Shown: positions 16,342 to 24,845 of the stretch, one piece after another
Layout of the letters: each line of letters opens with the position of its first letter
Numbering within the stretch: position 1 is the stretch's first letter
Source of the DNA: an uncultured Corynebacterium sp.
Lineage (GTDB): Bacteria > Actinomycetota > Actinomycetes > Mycobacteriales > Mycobacteriaceae
DNA: 64,000 bases
NCBI RefSeq assembly: GCF_947253065.1
Contig: NZ_CAMXWS010000001.1
Span: 1 to 64,000 of the forward strand
Direction of reading: 5' to 3'
Notes under the pieces: generated by a model
Seen by the model: the letters and a program-made list of their open reading frames with translations, nothing else
Database searches by the model: none
What the model was told of the DNA's origin: nothing
Translations under genes and position numbers: made by a program

Positions 16342-17856
16342 ATGACCCGCCCACAAAGCAGTACCGATGGAATCTCTCTTTCTGAGCTGAAAGCTCAAAA
16401 CCGTGCTCTTTCTGCACGGAATAAGCAATTGGCGGAATTGCTGAAGTCTTCGCGCGATAAGCTGCAGGACCTCAATGCCCAGGTGGAAGCACTTGGCGAG
16501 CCTGCGTCGACGTACGGTATCTACCTTGCTCCTGCGCGCCGTGGCACCGAGGCTGAGGTGTTTACGTCGGGCCGCAGAATGCGTCTGCATGTTTCGCCCG
16601 CGGTGGAACCGGGAACACTCACTCCGGGTGGTTTGGTGCGCCTTGGCGAAGGTTCAGTTGTCGTCGAGGCCTGCGGGTATTCAAAGACGGGCCACCTCGT
16701 CACGCTGTCGGAGCGCATTGGGCACGACCGTGCGATTGTGGCGGATATGCAAGGCACTGAGCAGGTCGTCCACCTGACGCAGGCTCTGCAGGAAAAAGCT
16801 CGCGCAGGCGATACGCTGCTCATCGACCCGAAGGCTGGCTACGCATTCGAGCGGATCCCGAAGACGGAGGTCAACCAGCTTTCGCTCGAGGAGATCCCCG
16901 ACGTCACGTACGACGATATCGGTGGTCTGCGCACACAGATTGAGACCATCCGTGACTCGGTGGAGCTCCCGTTCACACACCCGGATCTGTACAAGACGTA
17001 TGACTTGAAACCACCGAAAGGTGTACTGCTGTATGGCCCGCCGGGCTGTGGCAAGACACTGATTGCCAAGGCGGTTGCGAATTCGCTCTCCGCTCGCATC
17101 GGTGATGGTGGGAAGGCACACTTCCTCAACGTCAAGGGTCCGGAGCTGTTGAATAAGTTCGTGGGCGAGACGGAGCGTCGCATTCGATTGATTTTCGAGC
17201 GTGCGCGGGAGCTCGCCGGCGAAGGTCGCCCAGTGATCATCTTCTTCGATGAGATGGAGTCGATCTTCCGTACTCGCGGTTCGGGTGTTTCCTCAGACAT
17301 GGAGACTACGGTTGTTCCGCAGTTGCTCACGGAGATCGACGGTGTAGAGGACATCGCCAATGTCATCGTGATCGGCGCGACGAACCGTGAGGAGCTCATT
17401 GATCCGGCGATTCTTCGTCCGGGACGTCTGGACATCAAGATCCGCATCGATCGACCGAACCGTGAGGAGGCACGGGAGATCTTCGCGCGATACCTCACCG
17501 AGGGCGTCCCGCATGAGGAAAGCACTGAGGAGCTTATCGACGCGGCCGTCGACAAGCTTTTTGCCCCTCGTCCCTTTGTAAAACTGACGCTGGTGGATGG
17601 CAGTGAGGAGACCTTGCACTATGCAGACTTTGTCTCGGGCGCGATGATCGCGAATATCGTCGATCGTGCCAAGAAGCTAGCGATCAAGGACCAGATCGAT
17701 GGTGTCGGAAAGGGGGTATCGGCCGATCATCTGCGTCTGGCTGTTCGTGCAGAGCAGGATGAAAGCGAGGACATGCCGAATGTGTCCAACCCGGATGAGT
17801 GGGCGCGGATAACTGGCCGTACCGGCAAGCGTGTCGTCGCAGCTGAAGTGCTATAG
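16342..17856 (+). CDS. arc: AAA+ ATPase ARC (Mpa homologue)
   Basis: A 504-residue ring ATPase that recognises Pup-tagged proteins. Order of parts: an N-terminal coiled coil (about residues 12-50, 'LSELKAQNRALSARNKQLAELL'-type heptads) that binds Pup, an OB-type interdomain (about 55-150), and an AAA module with Walker A 'GPPGCGKT' (about 231) and Walker B 'VIIFFDEMES' (about 300). The C terminus 'KRVVAAEVL' lacks the 'QYL'-type proteasome-docking tail known from mycobacterial Mpa. That fits the absence of 20S genes here, so it probably acts as an unfoldase for pupylated proteins without degradation. Confidence 0.95.
   Translation: MTRPQSSTDGISLSELKAQNRALSARNKQLAELLKSSRDKLQDLNAQVEALGEPASTYGIYLAPARRGTEAEVFTSGRRMRLHVSPAVEPGTLTPGGLVRLGEGSVVVEACGYSKTGHLVTLSERIGHDRAIVADMQGTEQVVHLTQALQEKARAGDTLLIDPKAGYAFERIPKTEVNQLSLEEIPDVTYDDIGGLRTQIETIRDSVELPFTHPDLYKTYDLKPPKGVLLYGPPGCGKTLIAKAVANSLSARIGDGGKAHFLNVKGPELLNKFVGETERRIRLIFERARELAGEGRPVIIFFDEMESIFRTRGSGVSSDMETTVVPQLLTEIDGVEDIANVIVIGATNREELIDPAILRPGRLDIKIRIDRPNREEAREIFARYLTEGVPHEESTEELIDAAVDKLFAPRPFVKLTLVDGSEETLHYADFVSGAMIANIVDRAKKLAIKDQIDGVGKGVSADHLRLAVRAEQDESEDMPNVSNPDEWARITGRTGKRVVAAEVL
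17532..17542 (+). repeat. Dispersed 11-mer, copy 5
   Basis: Inside arc, sense, read as E-L-I-D-A. A one-mismatch form, CGTCGACAAGC, lies only 5 bp further at 17547-17557 on the other strand. Confidence 0.85.
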
Positions 17857-18013
17857 CAGGGGATTGCCAGGCTTTTGTTATCAAAACTTTAAGTCGATTT
17901 GGTTCACAAAAGTACCTCGTAACCGTATCGTGACAAAACAAGTTCGCAAGACCAATTGCGGATGGATACAGTCCAACGAACTGGGCACCCCGCCCGGAAT
18001 AAAGGAGAACCAC

Positions 18014-18355
18014 ATGAAGGCCACCAAACTTACGACTGGAATCGTCGCAGGTCTGCTGACCGCATCCCTCGCTGTCGCGCCGCAGGCAACCGCTGAGACC
18101 ACCGACAATGGCGGCTCCAGCGACAACACCAACATCAGCGAGGCACTGGGCAAGCTCTCCTCCAAGGATGGCGAGGGCGATGCTAACAACGGTGAGGGTT
18201 CCAGCAACGCTGGCGATGGCAAGGGCTCCAGCCTCGATGACAAGCAGAAGAAGATCCTCGGTGGCGTTCTGGGCGGCATCGCTGGTCTGGCACTGCTCGC
18301 AGCTCTCTTCAACGTTGTAAAGAGCGGCAAGCTGCCGGTCAACATCCCCCTCTAA
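18014..18355 (+). CDS. Small secreted or membrane-anchored protein, function unknown
   Basis: 113 residues. The signal peptide 'MKATKLTTGIVAGLLTASL' with probable cleavage after 'PQATA' is followed by a low-complexity region rich in Gly, Ser, Asn, Asp and Glu (about residues 28-75). A Lys-rich step 'DDKQKK' leads into a C-terminal hydrophobic segment 'ILGGVLGGIAGLALLAALF', which could anchor it in the membrane or mycomembrane. The RBS AAAGGAG is excellent. No family recognised. It lies between arc and pdxR, inside the otherwise conserved pupylation cluster. Confidence 0.85.
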   Translation: MKATKLTTGIVAGLLTASLAVAPQATAETTDNGGSSDNTNISEALGKLSSKDGEGDANNGEGSSNAGDGKGSSLDDKQKKILGGVLGGIAGLALLAALFNVVKSGKLPVNIPL

Positions 18356-18356
18356 T

Positions 18357-19739
18357 TCATAGTTCGGAGTCGAAAACTTTCAGGACCCGGTTGAAATCGG
18401 GTTCGGTGAGGTGAGCGAAGCTAAGAATGAGGCCGTCGTCGCGCCCTGTCCACAGGGTGTCGAGGCGGCCGATTTCTATGCCATGAGCCGCTAGCTCATT
18501 TGCAAAAGCATCGCGCGCCTTTGGCGTGTTGAAGGTGACGGCCAGGTCCGCTCCGTTGGCCTCCGCCATTTCAGTGACCACAGCACCACGCTGGGATAAA
18601 CGGGGGATGATCTCAGAGGCGATGATTTCTCGGCGACGGGCCAGGCGGTTATGCACAGCTTTTGTATTCCTGCGTACATGTCCATTTCGGAGGAGATGAG
18701 CGATTGCGAGCTGCGTGACGGCAGAAACGGGCATGCCCAGAATCTTGCGTGTGTTCGAGATTTCTGTAGCGAGCTGACCAGAAGTGGCAACGTACCCGGC
18801 CGCCACAGCCCTGTTCAAAAGTGTCGAAAACGTACCGAGGGTGATCACGTTCGCCTCGCCGCCTAGTGATCCGAGCGGGGGCACGGGGGATGTGCGGTAG
18901 CGAAGTTCCGCATTGAAATCGTCCTCGATGAGCGCTGTTTTTGTCCGTGTGGCCCATGCCAGCAGCTCATTGCGCCTGCCAGCAGGCATGGATGCGCCAA
19001 GTGGGTATTGGAAAGATGGGGTCACCAGGAGGGCGTCTAGGTCGTCTGGAAGCGTGTGAATGGACACGCCATCCTCATTAACTGGGCACGGTACGAGAAC
19101 GTGTCCGGTCATGTCGATGACATTACGCAGCCCTGGGTGTCCTGGATCTTCGATACCGACACGTAGCTTTTTGCCACGCCCAAGAGCCATGAGAACCAGT
19201 TGGAGGCCCTCGCGGGTGCCACCTGTGATGACGATATTTCCCGAACTCACTTTCATGCCTCGCCCCATCCGCAAGTGCTCTGCGATCTCGTGGCGAAGAA
19301 ACTGTTGGCCGGTCGGTTCGGTGACAAGGTGAGGGTCGGCGGCAGCTTCCCGCCAAGCGTGACGCCATGCGGCGGGACGGATGGCGCCGGCGTGGCCTGA
19401 GGAAGGCTTCAGGGAAATTATCTGCTTGCGGCGGCGAGGGTTGCTGGTGGAAAGAGATTCCGGTGTGTCTGTTTCTTTCGCGCCACTGGTTGGCACTGTG
19501 AGCGCCGGGTTGACGCAGGTCGGGGCGCCTTGGGTGGCTACTAAATATCCTTCACTGACCAATTGGTTGTATGCGGTGACGATCGTGCCGCGGGAGATCC
19601 CTGCCTGCCGTGCGAGTTCACGGGTTGACGGGACTTCGTCCCCGGGACGCAGCTCGCCGTTTGAGATCGCGGTGCGGATTGAGGCGGCGACTTGGGTGGT
19701 AAGCGGGATGGGGAGGGAGCGGGAGACGTCGATAAGCAA
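18357..19739 (-). CDS. pdxR: MocR/PdxR-type regulator (GntR HTH + aminotransferase domain)
   Basis: A 460-residue fusion regulator. The N-terminal winged HTH (about 10-75) has the GntR signature 'LRPGDEVPSTRELARQAGISRGTI'. The rest is a fold-type I aminotransferase-like domain that senses pyridoxal phosphate: 'ITGGTREGLQLVL', 'DDFNAELRY' and 'ITLGTFSTLLNRAVAAGY', where the usual PLP-lysine region reads 'STLLNR' without an obvious Lys. Known PdxR proteins activate the divergent pdxS(T) genes and repress themselves. The start is a TTG overlapping an 11-mer copy; no better start is visible. It is convergent with the small secreted-protein gene. Confidence 0.88.
   Translation of the reverse strand: MLIDVSRSLPIPLTTQVAASIRTAISNGELRPGDEVPSTRELARQAGISRGTIVTAYNQLVSEGYLVATQGAPTCVNPALTVPTSGAKETDTPESLSTSNPRRRKQIISLKPSSGHAGAIRPAAWRHAWREAAADPHLVTEPTGQQFLRHEIAEHLRMGRGMKVSSGNIVITGGTREGLQLVLMALGRGKKLRVGIEDPGHPGLRNVIDMTGHVLVPCPVNEDGVSIHTLPDDLDALLVTPSFQYPLGASMPAGRRNELLAWATRTKTALIEDDFNAELRYRTSPVPPLGSLGGEANVITLGTFSTLLNRAVAAGYVATSGQLATEISNTRKILGMPVSAVTQLAIAHLLRNGHVRRNTKAVHNRLARRREIIASEIIPRLSQRGAVVTEMAEANGADLAVTFNTPKARDAFANELAAHGIEIGRLDTLWTGRDDGLILSFAHLTEPDFNRVLKVFDSEL
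19727..19737 (-). repeat. Dispersed 11-mer, copy 6
   Basis: At the 5' end of pdxR; codons 2-4 read L-I-D directly after the TTG start. Minus-strand 3' flank TCTCC fits NCNCC. Confidence 0.85.
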
Positions 19740-19742
19740 GGC

Positions 19743-19791
19743 AACTGGTCCAAAGAAATAGTGATCTGCTGGCTCTTGGAATCTACCAGTT
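19743..19791. promoter_or_regulatory. Probable PdxR operator region between pdxR and pdxS
   Basis: The 66-bp divergent intergenic region has an inverted repeat AACTGGT (19743-19749) / ACCAGTT (19785-19791), flanked inwardly by TCCAAAG and CTTGGA. Both half-sites read outward, as expected for a site controlling both genes. No close match to consensus -35/-10 boxes was obvious. Confidence 0.55.
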
Positions 19792-19805
19792 GGAGGTGCA
19801 GGCTT

Positions 19806-20702
19806 GTGCCTATGACTTTTTCAACTCAACTGGATAAGACGGAACTGACGGAGACGTTCAAGGGTGGTGTGATCATGGATGTGGTCACTCCTGAGCAGGC
19901 GAAGATCGCGGCGGATGCGGGCGCTGTCGCTGTGATGGCTCTGGAGCGCGTGCCGGCTGATATTCGTGCACAGGGTGGCGTTGCTCGTATGTCGGATCCG
20001 GACCTGATCGAGGGCATCCTTGGGGCTGTCGAAATTCCGGTGATGGCGAAAGCGCGCATTGGTCACACTGTGGAGGCACAGATCCTGCAGCACCTGGGCG
20101 TGCACTACGTCGATGAGTCGGAGGTGCTCAGCCCGGCGGACTACGTCAATCACATCGACAAGCGTTCCTTCGATGTCCCATTCGTGTGCGGAGCGACCAA
20201 CTTGGGCGAAGCGCTGCGCCGCATCAATGAGGGTGCCGCGATGATCCGCTCTAAGGGTGAGGCTGGCACGGGCGATGTCTCTGAGGCGACGAAGCATCTG
20301 CGCACAATCACTGCGGAAATCGCTGGTCTGCAGGCCTTGTGGAATGGCAACCGTGATGAGCTTTTCGTGGCAGCGAAGAACCTGCAGGCCCCGTACGACC
20401 TGGTCGCATGGGTGGCAGAGCATGGCCGTCTCCCGGTTCCGCTCTTCGTTGCTGGTGGTGTGGCCACCCCGGCGGATGCTGCGCTGATGATGCAGCTGGG
20501 TGCGGATGGTGTGTTCGTCGGTTCCGGCATCTTCAAGTCCGGCAAACCTGCTGAGCGCGCCGCTGCTGTGGTGAAGGCGACGAAGAACTACGACGACATC
20601 GCTGCCGTCGCGGAAGCTTCCCGCGGCCTCGGCGAAGCGATGGTGGGCATCAACGTTGCTGATCTGCCTGCACCGCACCGCTTGGCAGAGCGCGGCTGGT
20701 AG
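19806..20702 (+). CDS. pdxS: Pyridoxal 5'-phosphate synthase lyase subunit
   Basis: About 298 residues, a TIM-barrel subunit that condenses ribose 5-phosphate, glyceraldehyde 3-phosphate and ammonia to PLP. Visible: 'FKGGVIMDVVTPEQAKIAADAGA', 'ALERVPADIRAQGG', 'MAKARIGH' (catalytic Lys), 'DYVNHIDKRSF' (second Lys) and 'GADGVFVGSGIFKS' (phosphate loop). The GTG at 19806 sits 9 nt after GGAGG; an ATG at 19812 would shorten it by two residues. The glutaminase partner pdxT, normally adjacent, is not found here: dop follows instead. Confidence 0.93.
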   Translation: MPMTFSTQLDKTELTETFKGGVIMDVVTPEQAKIAADAGAVAVMALERVPADIRAQGGVARMSDPDLIEGILGAVEIPVMAKARIGHTVEAQILQHLGVHYVDESEVLSPADYVNHIDKRSFDVPFVCGATNLGEALRRINEGAAMIRSKGEAGTGDVSEATKHLRTITAEIAGLQALWNGNRDELFVAAKNLQAPYDLVAWVAEHGRLPVPLFVAGGVATPADAALMMQLGADGVFVGSGIFKSGKPAERAAAVVKATKNYDDIAAVAEASRGLGEAMVGINVADLPAPHRLAERGW

Positions 20703-20761
20703 TCGGACGAGAGCGCTGCCATCTACCAGGGTGCGCAGCGCTGCCCGATAAGGTTGAACCC

Positions 20762-22261
20762 ATGACGCGTTTCATGGGCACTGAGACTGAATACGGGATT
20801 ACTACTCCGGATGATCTTTCGTTGAGTCCGATCGTGAGCTCGACGCATGCTGTTGTGGCGTATGCGGCAATGCATACGGCAGCTCGTGCACGCTGGGATT
20901 ATCAGGATGAGCACCCGCTGAAGGATTCGCGCGGTTTTGATTTAAAGCGCTACCAGACGGTTCCGATTGTCGCGCCGAATGCTGTGGGTGTGGCGAATGT
21001 GGTGACGGCGAACGGCGCGCGTTTCTATGTGGACCATGCGCACCCCGAGTACTCGTCACCGGAAGTCGCTGATGCGTATAGCGCGATGGTCTATGACGCA
21101 GCGGGGGATTTGGTGCTGCGTCAGGCAGCGGAGCGTGTTGCGCAGCTGTATGACGAGGGCGTGTCTGTTCTACAGGGCCATGAGCCGTGCCCACCGTTGA
21201 AGATCTACAAGAACAATGTCGATGGCAAGGGCGCATCGTACGGTTCGCACGAGAACTATCAGTACTCGCGCGAGACACCATTTGAGGATATTGCGGCGGG
21301 GTTGATTCCGTTCTTCGTCACACGTCAGATTTTCGCTGGCGCAGGTCGCGTGGGCATCGGAGAAGAAGGCGAGCGGGACGGTTTCCAGCTTTCACAGCGG
21401 GCGGATTATTTCTTCCAGGAGGTCTCCCTTGAGACGACGCTGAACCGCGGGATCATCAATACGCGTGATGAGCCGCACGCGGATGCGACACAATTCGGGC
21501 GCCTGCACGTCATCATCGGTGATGCGAACATGTCGCATTACGCGAATTTCCTCAAGCTCGGCACGACGAAACTTGTGCTCGATGCGATTGAAAAAGGCGT
21601 GGATTTCAGCGACCTGCGCCTCAAAGAGCCGGTTGAGGAGCTCAAGAACGTCTCGCGTGATCTTTCGCTTAACCACGAGCTTTCGCTTATCGACGGCTCC
21701 ACCTGCACCCCCATCGCCCTCCAACGGGAGTATCTGAGGCTAGTGAGTGCGAAGGGAGATGTGGATAAGCGTGTTGTTGAACTCTGGCGCGAGATCCTCG
21801 ACGACCTAGAACGCGATCCGTTGAGTACTGCGGACCGTTTGGACTGGGCGGCGAAGTATGCGCTGATCAAGGGGTATGTGGATCGTGGTCTGTCGTGGAG
21901 TAACGCGAAGCTGAAGGCGGTGGATCTGCAGTATGCCGATATTGATCCGGCGAAGTCGCTGTACCACGCGCTTGTTCGTGCTGGCCGGATGAAGACGTTG
22001 GCTACGGATGAGGAGATCGTGGCTGCTGCTGCGTATCCGCCGGAGAATTCACGTGCGTATTTCCGTGGCCGCGTTGCTGCGGAATTCGGTGAGCATGTGA
22101 TCGCGTCGAGTTGGCAGTCGATTCAATTCGATACGGCGGAAGGCGCACGGACCGTCCCGCTCAATGCTGTTGATGGTTTCACCCGCGCTGATGTGGGTGA
22201 GTTGCTTGATAATGCGACGACGCCGGATGAGCTCGTCGCTGCGCTCGTTGATGGAAAGTAG
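20762..22261 (+). CDS. dop: Pup deamidase/depupylase
   Basis: A 499-residue member of the carboxylate-amine ligase-like fold. It deamidates the C-terminal Gln of Pup and removes Pup from tagged proteins. The N-terminal 'RFMGTETEYGIT' carries the ATP/Mg Glu residues. The segment around 'AHPEYSSPE' and 'NNVDGKGASYGSHENY' matches the conserved nucleotide-binding core shared with PafA, and 'NTRDEPHADAT' and 'HVIIGDANMSHYANFLK' follow. It starts the dop-pup-pafA-pafB-pafC series with short gaps or overlaps. One 11-mer copy lies within. Confidence 0.95.
   Translation: MTRFMGTETEYGITTPDDLSLSPIVSSTHAVVAYAAMHTAARARWDYQDEHPLKDSRGFDLKRYQTVPIVAPNAVGVANVVTANGARFYVDHAHPEYSSPEVADAYSAMVYDAAGDLVLRQAAERVAQLYDEGVSVLQGHEPCPPLKIYKNNVDGKGASYGSHENYQYSRETPFEDIAAGLIPFFVTRQIFAGAGRVGIGEEGERDGFQLSQRADYFFQEVSLETTLNRGIINTRDEPHADATQFGRLHVIIGDANMSHYANFLKLGTTKLVLDAIEKGVDFSDLRLKEPVEELKNVSRDLSLNHELSLIDGSTCTPIALQREYLRLVSAKGDVDKRVVELWREILDDLERDPLSTADRLDWAAKYALIKGYVDRGLSWSNAKLKAVDLQYADIDPAKSLYHALVRAGRMKTLATDEEIVAAAAYPPENSRAYFRGRVAAEFGEHVIASSWQSIQFDTAEGARTVPLNAVDGFTRADVGELLDNATTPDELVAALVDGK
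21685..21695 (+). repeat. Dispersed 11-mer, copy 7
   Basis: Inside dop, sense, read as S-L-I-D-G. The flank GCTCC fits NCNCC. Confidence 0.85.
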
Positions 22262-22270
22262 GGTGGAGGT

Positions 22271-22459
22271 ATGGCTCAAGATCAGATCAATATTTCTGGC
22301 GGCGGTGGCGACGACTCCGATTCCGGTGACGCCCAGAACGCTGGCCAGGTGAATGTGAATACCACTGGCACGGACGACTTGCTCGATGAGATCGATTCCT
22401 TGCTGGACACCAATGCTGAGGAATTCGTTCGTTCTTACGTGCAAAAGGGTGGCCAATAG
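22271..22459 (+). CDS. pup: Prokaryotic ubiquitin-like protein
   Basis: A 62-residue disordered modifier. A Gly/Asp/Asn-rich N terminus is followed by the helix-forming ARC-binding region 'DDLLDEIDSLLDTNAEEFVRSY', and the tail is Gly-Gly-Gln. The terminal Gln must be converted to Glu by Dop before PafA can ligate it to substrate lysines, which fits the neighbouring dop. The RBS GGTGGAGG precedes the ATG. The stop codon overlaps the pafA GTG by one base; the prcB/prcA proteasome genes found near this place in mycobacteria are missing. Confidence 0.97.
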   Translation: MAQDQINISGGGGDDSDSGDAQNAGQVNVNTTGTDDLLDEIDSLLDTNAEEFVRSYVQKGGQ

Positions 22460-23916
22460 TGGCAGATCACGCCGCTGAAACATCTACTGCTGAAACACCT
22501 ACTGTTTATCCACGCCGCATCATGGGCGTGGAGACGGAATTCGGGCTGACAGCTACGCGCGATGGCGCACCTGTTTTGCGTCCGGAAGAGATCGCGCGCT
22601 ACCTGTTCCGTCCTGTGGTCACTCAGTACAAGAGCACGAATATCTTCACGGAGAATGCCGCTCGGCTCTATCTGGATGTCGGCGCACATCCGGAATACGC
22701 CACGGCGGAGTGCGATTCGTTGACCCAGCTGCTCAACCACGACAAGGCTGGCGAGCTGCTGTTTAACGACATGGCGGTGCAAGCGCAGGAGGCACTGGCC
22801 TCCGAAGGCATCGGTGGTGATGTCTACCTGTTCAAAAACAATGTGGACTCTGCCGGGAATTCTTATGGCACGCATGAGAACTACCTGATTAGTCGTGAGC
22901 TGTCGCTGAAACACTTCGGTAAACGCCTTTTGCCGTTCCTGATCACGCGTCAGCTGCTGTGTGGTGCAGGAATGATCAATAAGGACGGCCAGTTTGTGCT
23001 GTCTCAGCGTGCTGATCAGGTGTGGGAAGGTGTGTCTTCGGCGACGACGAGGACACGACCGATCATCAATACCCGTGATGAACCGCATGGTGATTCGAGC
23101 CGTTTCCGCCGCATGCACGTCATCGTTGGCGACTCGAATATGGCGGAGCCGACATTTGCACTGAAGGTGGGCTCCACCCAGCTGGTCATTGAGATGCTCG
23201 AAGCCGACTGGGAGATGCCGGCCTTTGATGTAGCTGATCCGATCGAGCACATCAAGGAAATCGCACTCGACCCGTCTGGTCAGACTCCACTCACGCTCAA
23301 AGATGGTTCCACGGTCACTGCCCTCGAAGTACAGCAGGCTATCTACGCCGCTGCTGAAAAGTGGCTTGCGCAGCGTCCCGATGAGGGCACCCCGAATGAA
23401 GAGCTAGCCCAGGTGGTTGAGCTATGGGGACGGGTGCTGGGGTGCGTCGAAAAGCAAGATTTCAGTGCTGTCGCAACCGAGATTGACTGGGTGATCAAGC
23501 GCGACTTGTTGGAGCGCTACCGTGCGCGTTTGGGTGGTGATTGGAAGCATCCGAAGCTCGCACAGATTGACCTTGCGTATCACGACATCAACCGCGACCG
23601 TGGCTTGTTCTATCTCCTGCAGCGCAAGGGCATGGTGAAGCGGTGGACCACTGATGAGGCGATCGCTGAAGCTGCTGTAACCGCCCCGCAGACGACTCGT
23701 GCGGCGCTGCGTGCGAAATTCCTCGCGCGTGCCCGCGAGCTCGGTGCCCGCTACACGGTGGATTGGGTGCATTTGAAGGTGGACCGCCCGGAGCCACAGA
23801 CGGTTGATCTGCAGGATCCTTTCGCGACGTCCGACGAGCGCGTAGATGATCTGCTTAGCTATATGGAAGCGCACCGTGATCATTTGAATGATGCACCAGG
23901 AGGGATTCGTGGCTGA
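22459..23916 (+). CDS. pafA: Pup--protein ligase
   Basis: A 485-residue ligase that activates the C-terminal Glu of Pup with ATP and joins it to substrate lysine. 'RRIMGVETEFGLT' carries the catalytic Mg/ATP glutamates. 'DVGAHPEYATAECDS', 'NNVDSAGNSYGTHENYL' and 'NTRDEPHGDSSRFRRMHVIVGDSNM' are the conserved core. The C terminus shows the Pup-groove region 'VDWVHLKVDRPEPQTVDLQDPF'. The start is a GTG overlapping the pup stop, so translation is probably coupled. It overlaps pafB by 8 bp. Confidence 0.96.
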   Translation: MADHAAETSTAETPTVYPRRIMGVETEFGLTATRDGAPVLRPEEIARYLFRPVVTQYKSTNIFTENAARLYLDVGAHPEYATAECDSLTQLLNHDKAGELLFNDMAVQAQEALASEGIGGDVYLFKNNVDSAGNSYGTHENYLISRELSLKHFGKRLLPFLITRQLLCGAGMINKDGQFVLSQRADQVWEGVSSATTRTRPIINTRDEPHGDSSRFRRMHVIVGDSNMAEPTFALKVGSTQLVIEMLEADWEMPAFDVADPIEHIKEIALDPSGQTPLTLKDGSTVTALEVQQAIYAAAEKWLAQRPDEGTPNEELAQVVELWGRVLGCVEKQDFSAVATEIDWVIKRDLLERYRARLGGDWKHPKLAQIDLAYHDINRDRGLFYLLQRKGMVKRWTTDEAIAEAAVTAPQTTRAALRAKFLARARELGARYTVDWVHLKVDRPEPQTVDLQDPFATSDERVDDLLSYMEAHRDHLNDAPGGIRG

Positions 23917-24841
23917 GCAGACCGGCGTTGTCGAGAGGTTGACTAATCTGACCTTCGCTTTGCTCGGTTCCACAAAACCTCGTGAATATGAGTGGGTGCG
24001 CGACCATGTTGAGGGATATAAGGACCGCACCGATATCGCTTTGACCAGGATGCTTAACCGTGACGTGCGTTCGCTGCGTCGCGCTGGGGTTCCTGCCCGG
24101 ATGGAAAATGGTCTGCTCTGGGTGGATAAGGATATCTACGAGCTCCCCCCGATCTCTTTCACTGACGAGGAAGCCTTCGTGCTGGGTCTTGCTGGTGATC
24201 TTGGTACCGCCGGAAGTCTCGGCGCTTTTGCGCGCTCAGGATGGACGAAGATCGCTGCGGGTGGTGCGACCCGCACCTTTGATGCGCCACCGATTTCGGC
24301 CCTGGACAACGATATTTCGCGTCTGGATGCAGATATCGTCACCGCCGTAACCGCCTGCGTCCGCTCGAATACGCGCATGCGTTTCACGTACCGTCCGTCG
24401 CCCTTTGCTCAGACGCAGACACGCACGATGGATCCGTGGGGAATCATCGCACTAAATAATCGCGCATATGTCGTCGGCTACGACGTCGAACGCGATGCTG
24501 AACGCAGCTTCCGCGCTGTTCGGGTGAGCGATGTCCGGAAAGTGCAGGCTCACGATTTCCACCAGCCCGACCGGCCTTTACAGGAGGTCGTCGAGGATTC
24601 GCTCCGTGGACCGACGGTTGATGCAGTTGTTTCCGTTGACCAAGGAACAGCCCACGAGCTGACTTCAGCGGGCACAGTGCGTGAAGATGGCCGCGTCCAA
24701 CTCCACAATGTCGAACGAGATTGGTTGGTGCGCACAGCGGCGAGCTTTGCGCCTTTCGCCGTGGTCGAAGAACCCGAGGATGTGCGTGCAGATGTAGCTG
24801 CGCTCCTGCGCGCTGCCGCAGAAAATGGGGAAGGGGAGTAG
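23909..24841 (+). CDS. pafB: WYL-domain transcriptional regulator PafB
   Basis: 310 residues. The N-terminal winged HTH (about 5-70, with 'TALTRMLNRDVRSLRRAGVPA'-like recognition segment) is followed by a WYL domain ('RMRFTYRPSPFAQTQTRTMDPWGIIALNNRAYVVGYD') and a WCX-type C-terminal part. In mycobacteria PafB pairs with PafC to activate LexA-independent DNA-damage genes; the same pairing is likely here. The GTG at 23909 follows AGGAGGG and lies inside the end of pafA. Confidence 0.92.
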   Translation: MAEQTGVVERLTNLTFALLGSTKPREYEWVRDHVEGYKDRTDIALTRMLNRDVRSLRRAGVPARMENGLLWVDKDIYELPPISFTDEEAFVLGLAGDLGTAGSLGAFARSGWTKIAAGGATRTFDAPPISALDNDISRLDADIVTAVTACVRSNTRMRFTYRPSPFAQTQTRTMDPWGIIALNNRAYVVGYDVERDAERSFRAVRVSDVRKVQAHDFHQPDRPLQEVVEDSLRGPTVDAVVSVDQGTAHELTSAGTVREDGRVQLHNVERDWLVRTAASFAPFAVVEEPEDVRADVAALLRAAAENGEGE

Positions 24842-24845
24842 ACAG

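Noticed and set aside
16457..16467. GCGCGATAAGC in arc as a further copy of the 11-mer
   Set aside because: It differs at three positions from the consensus, which is within chance.
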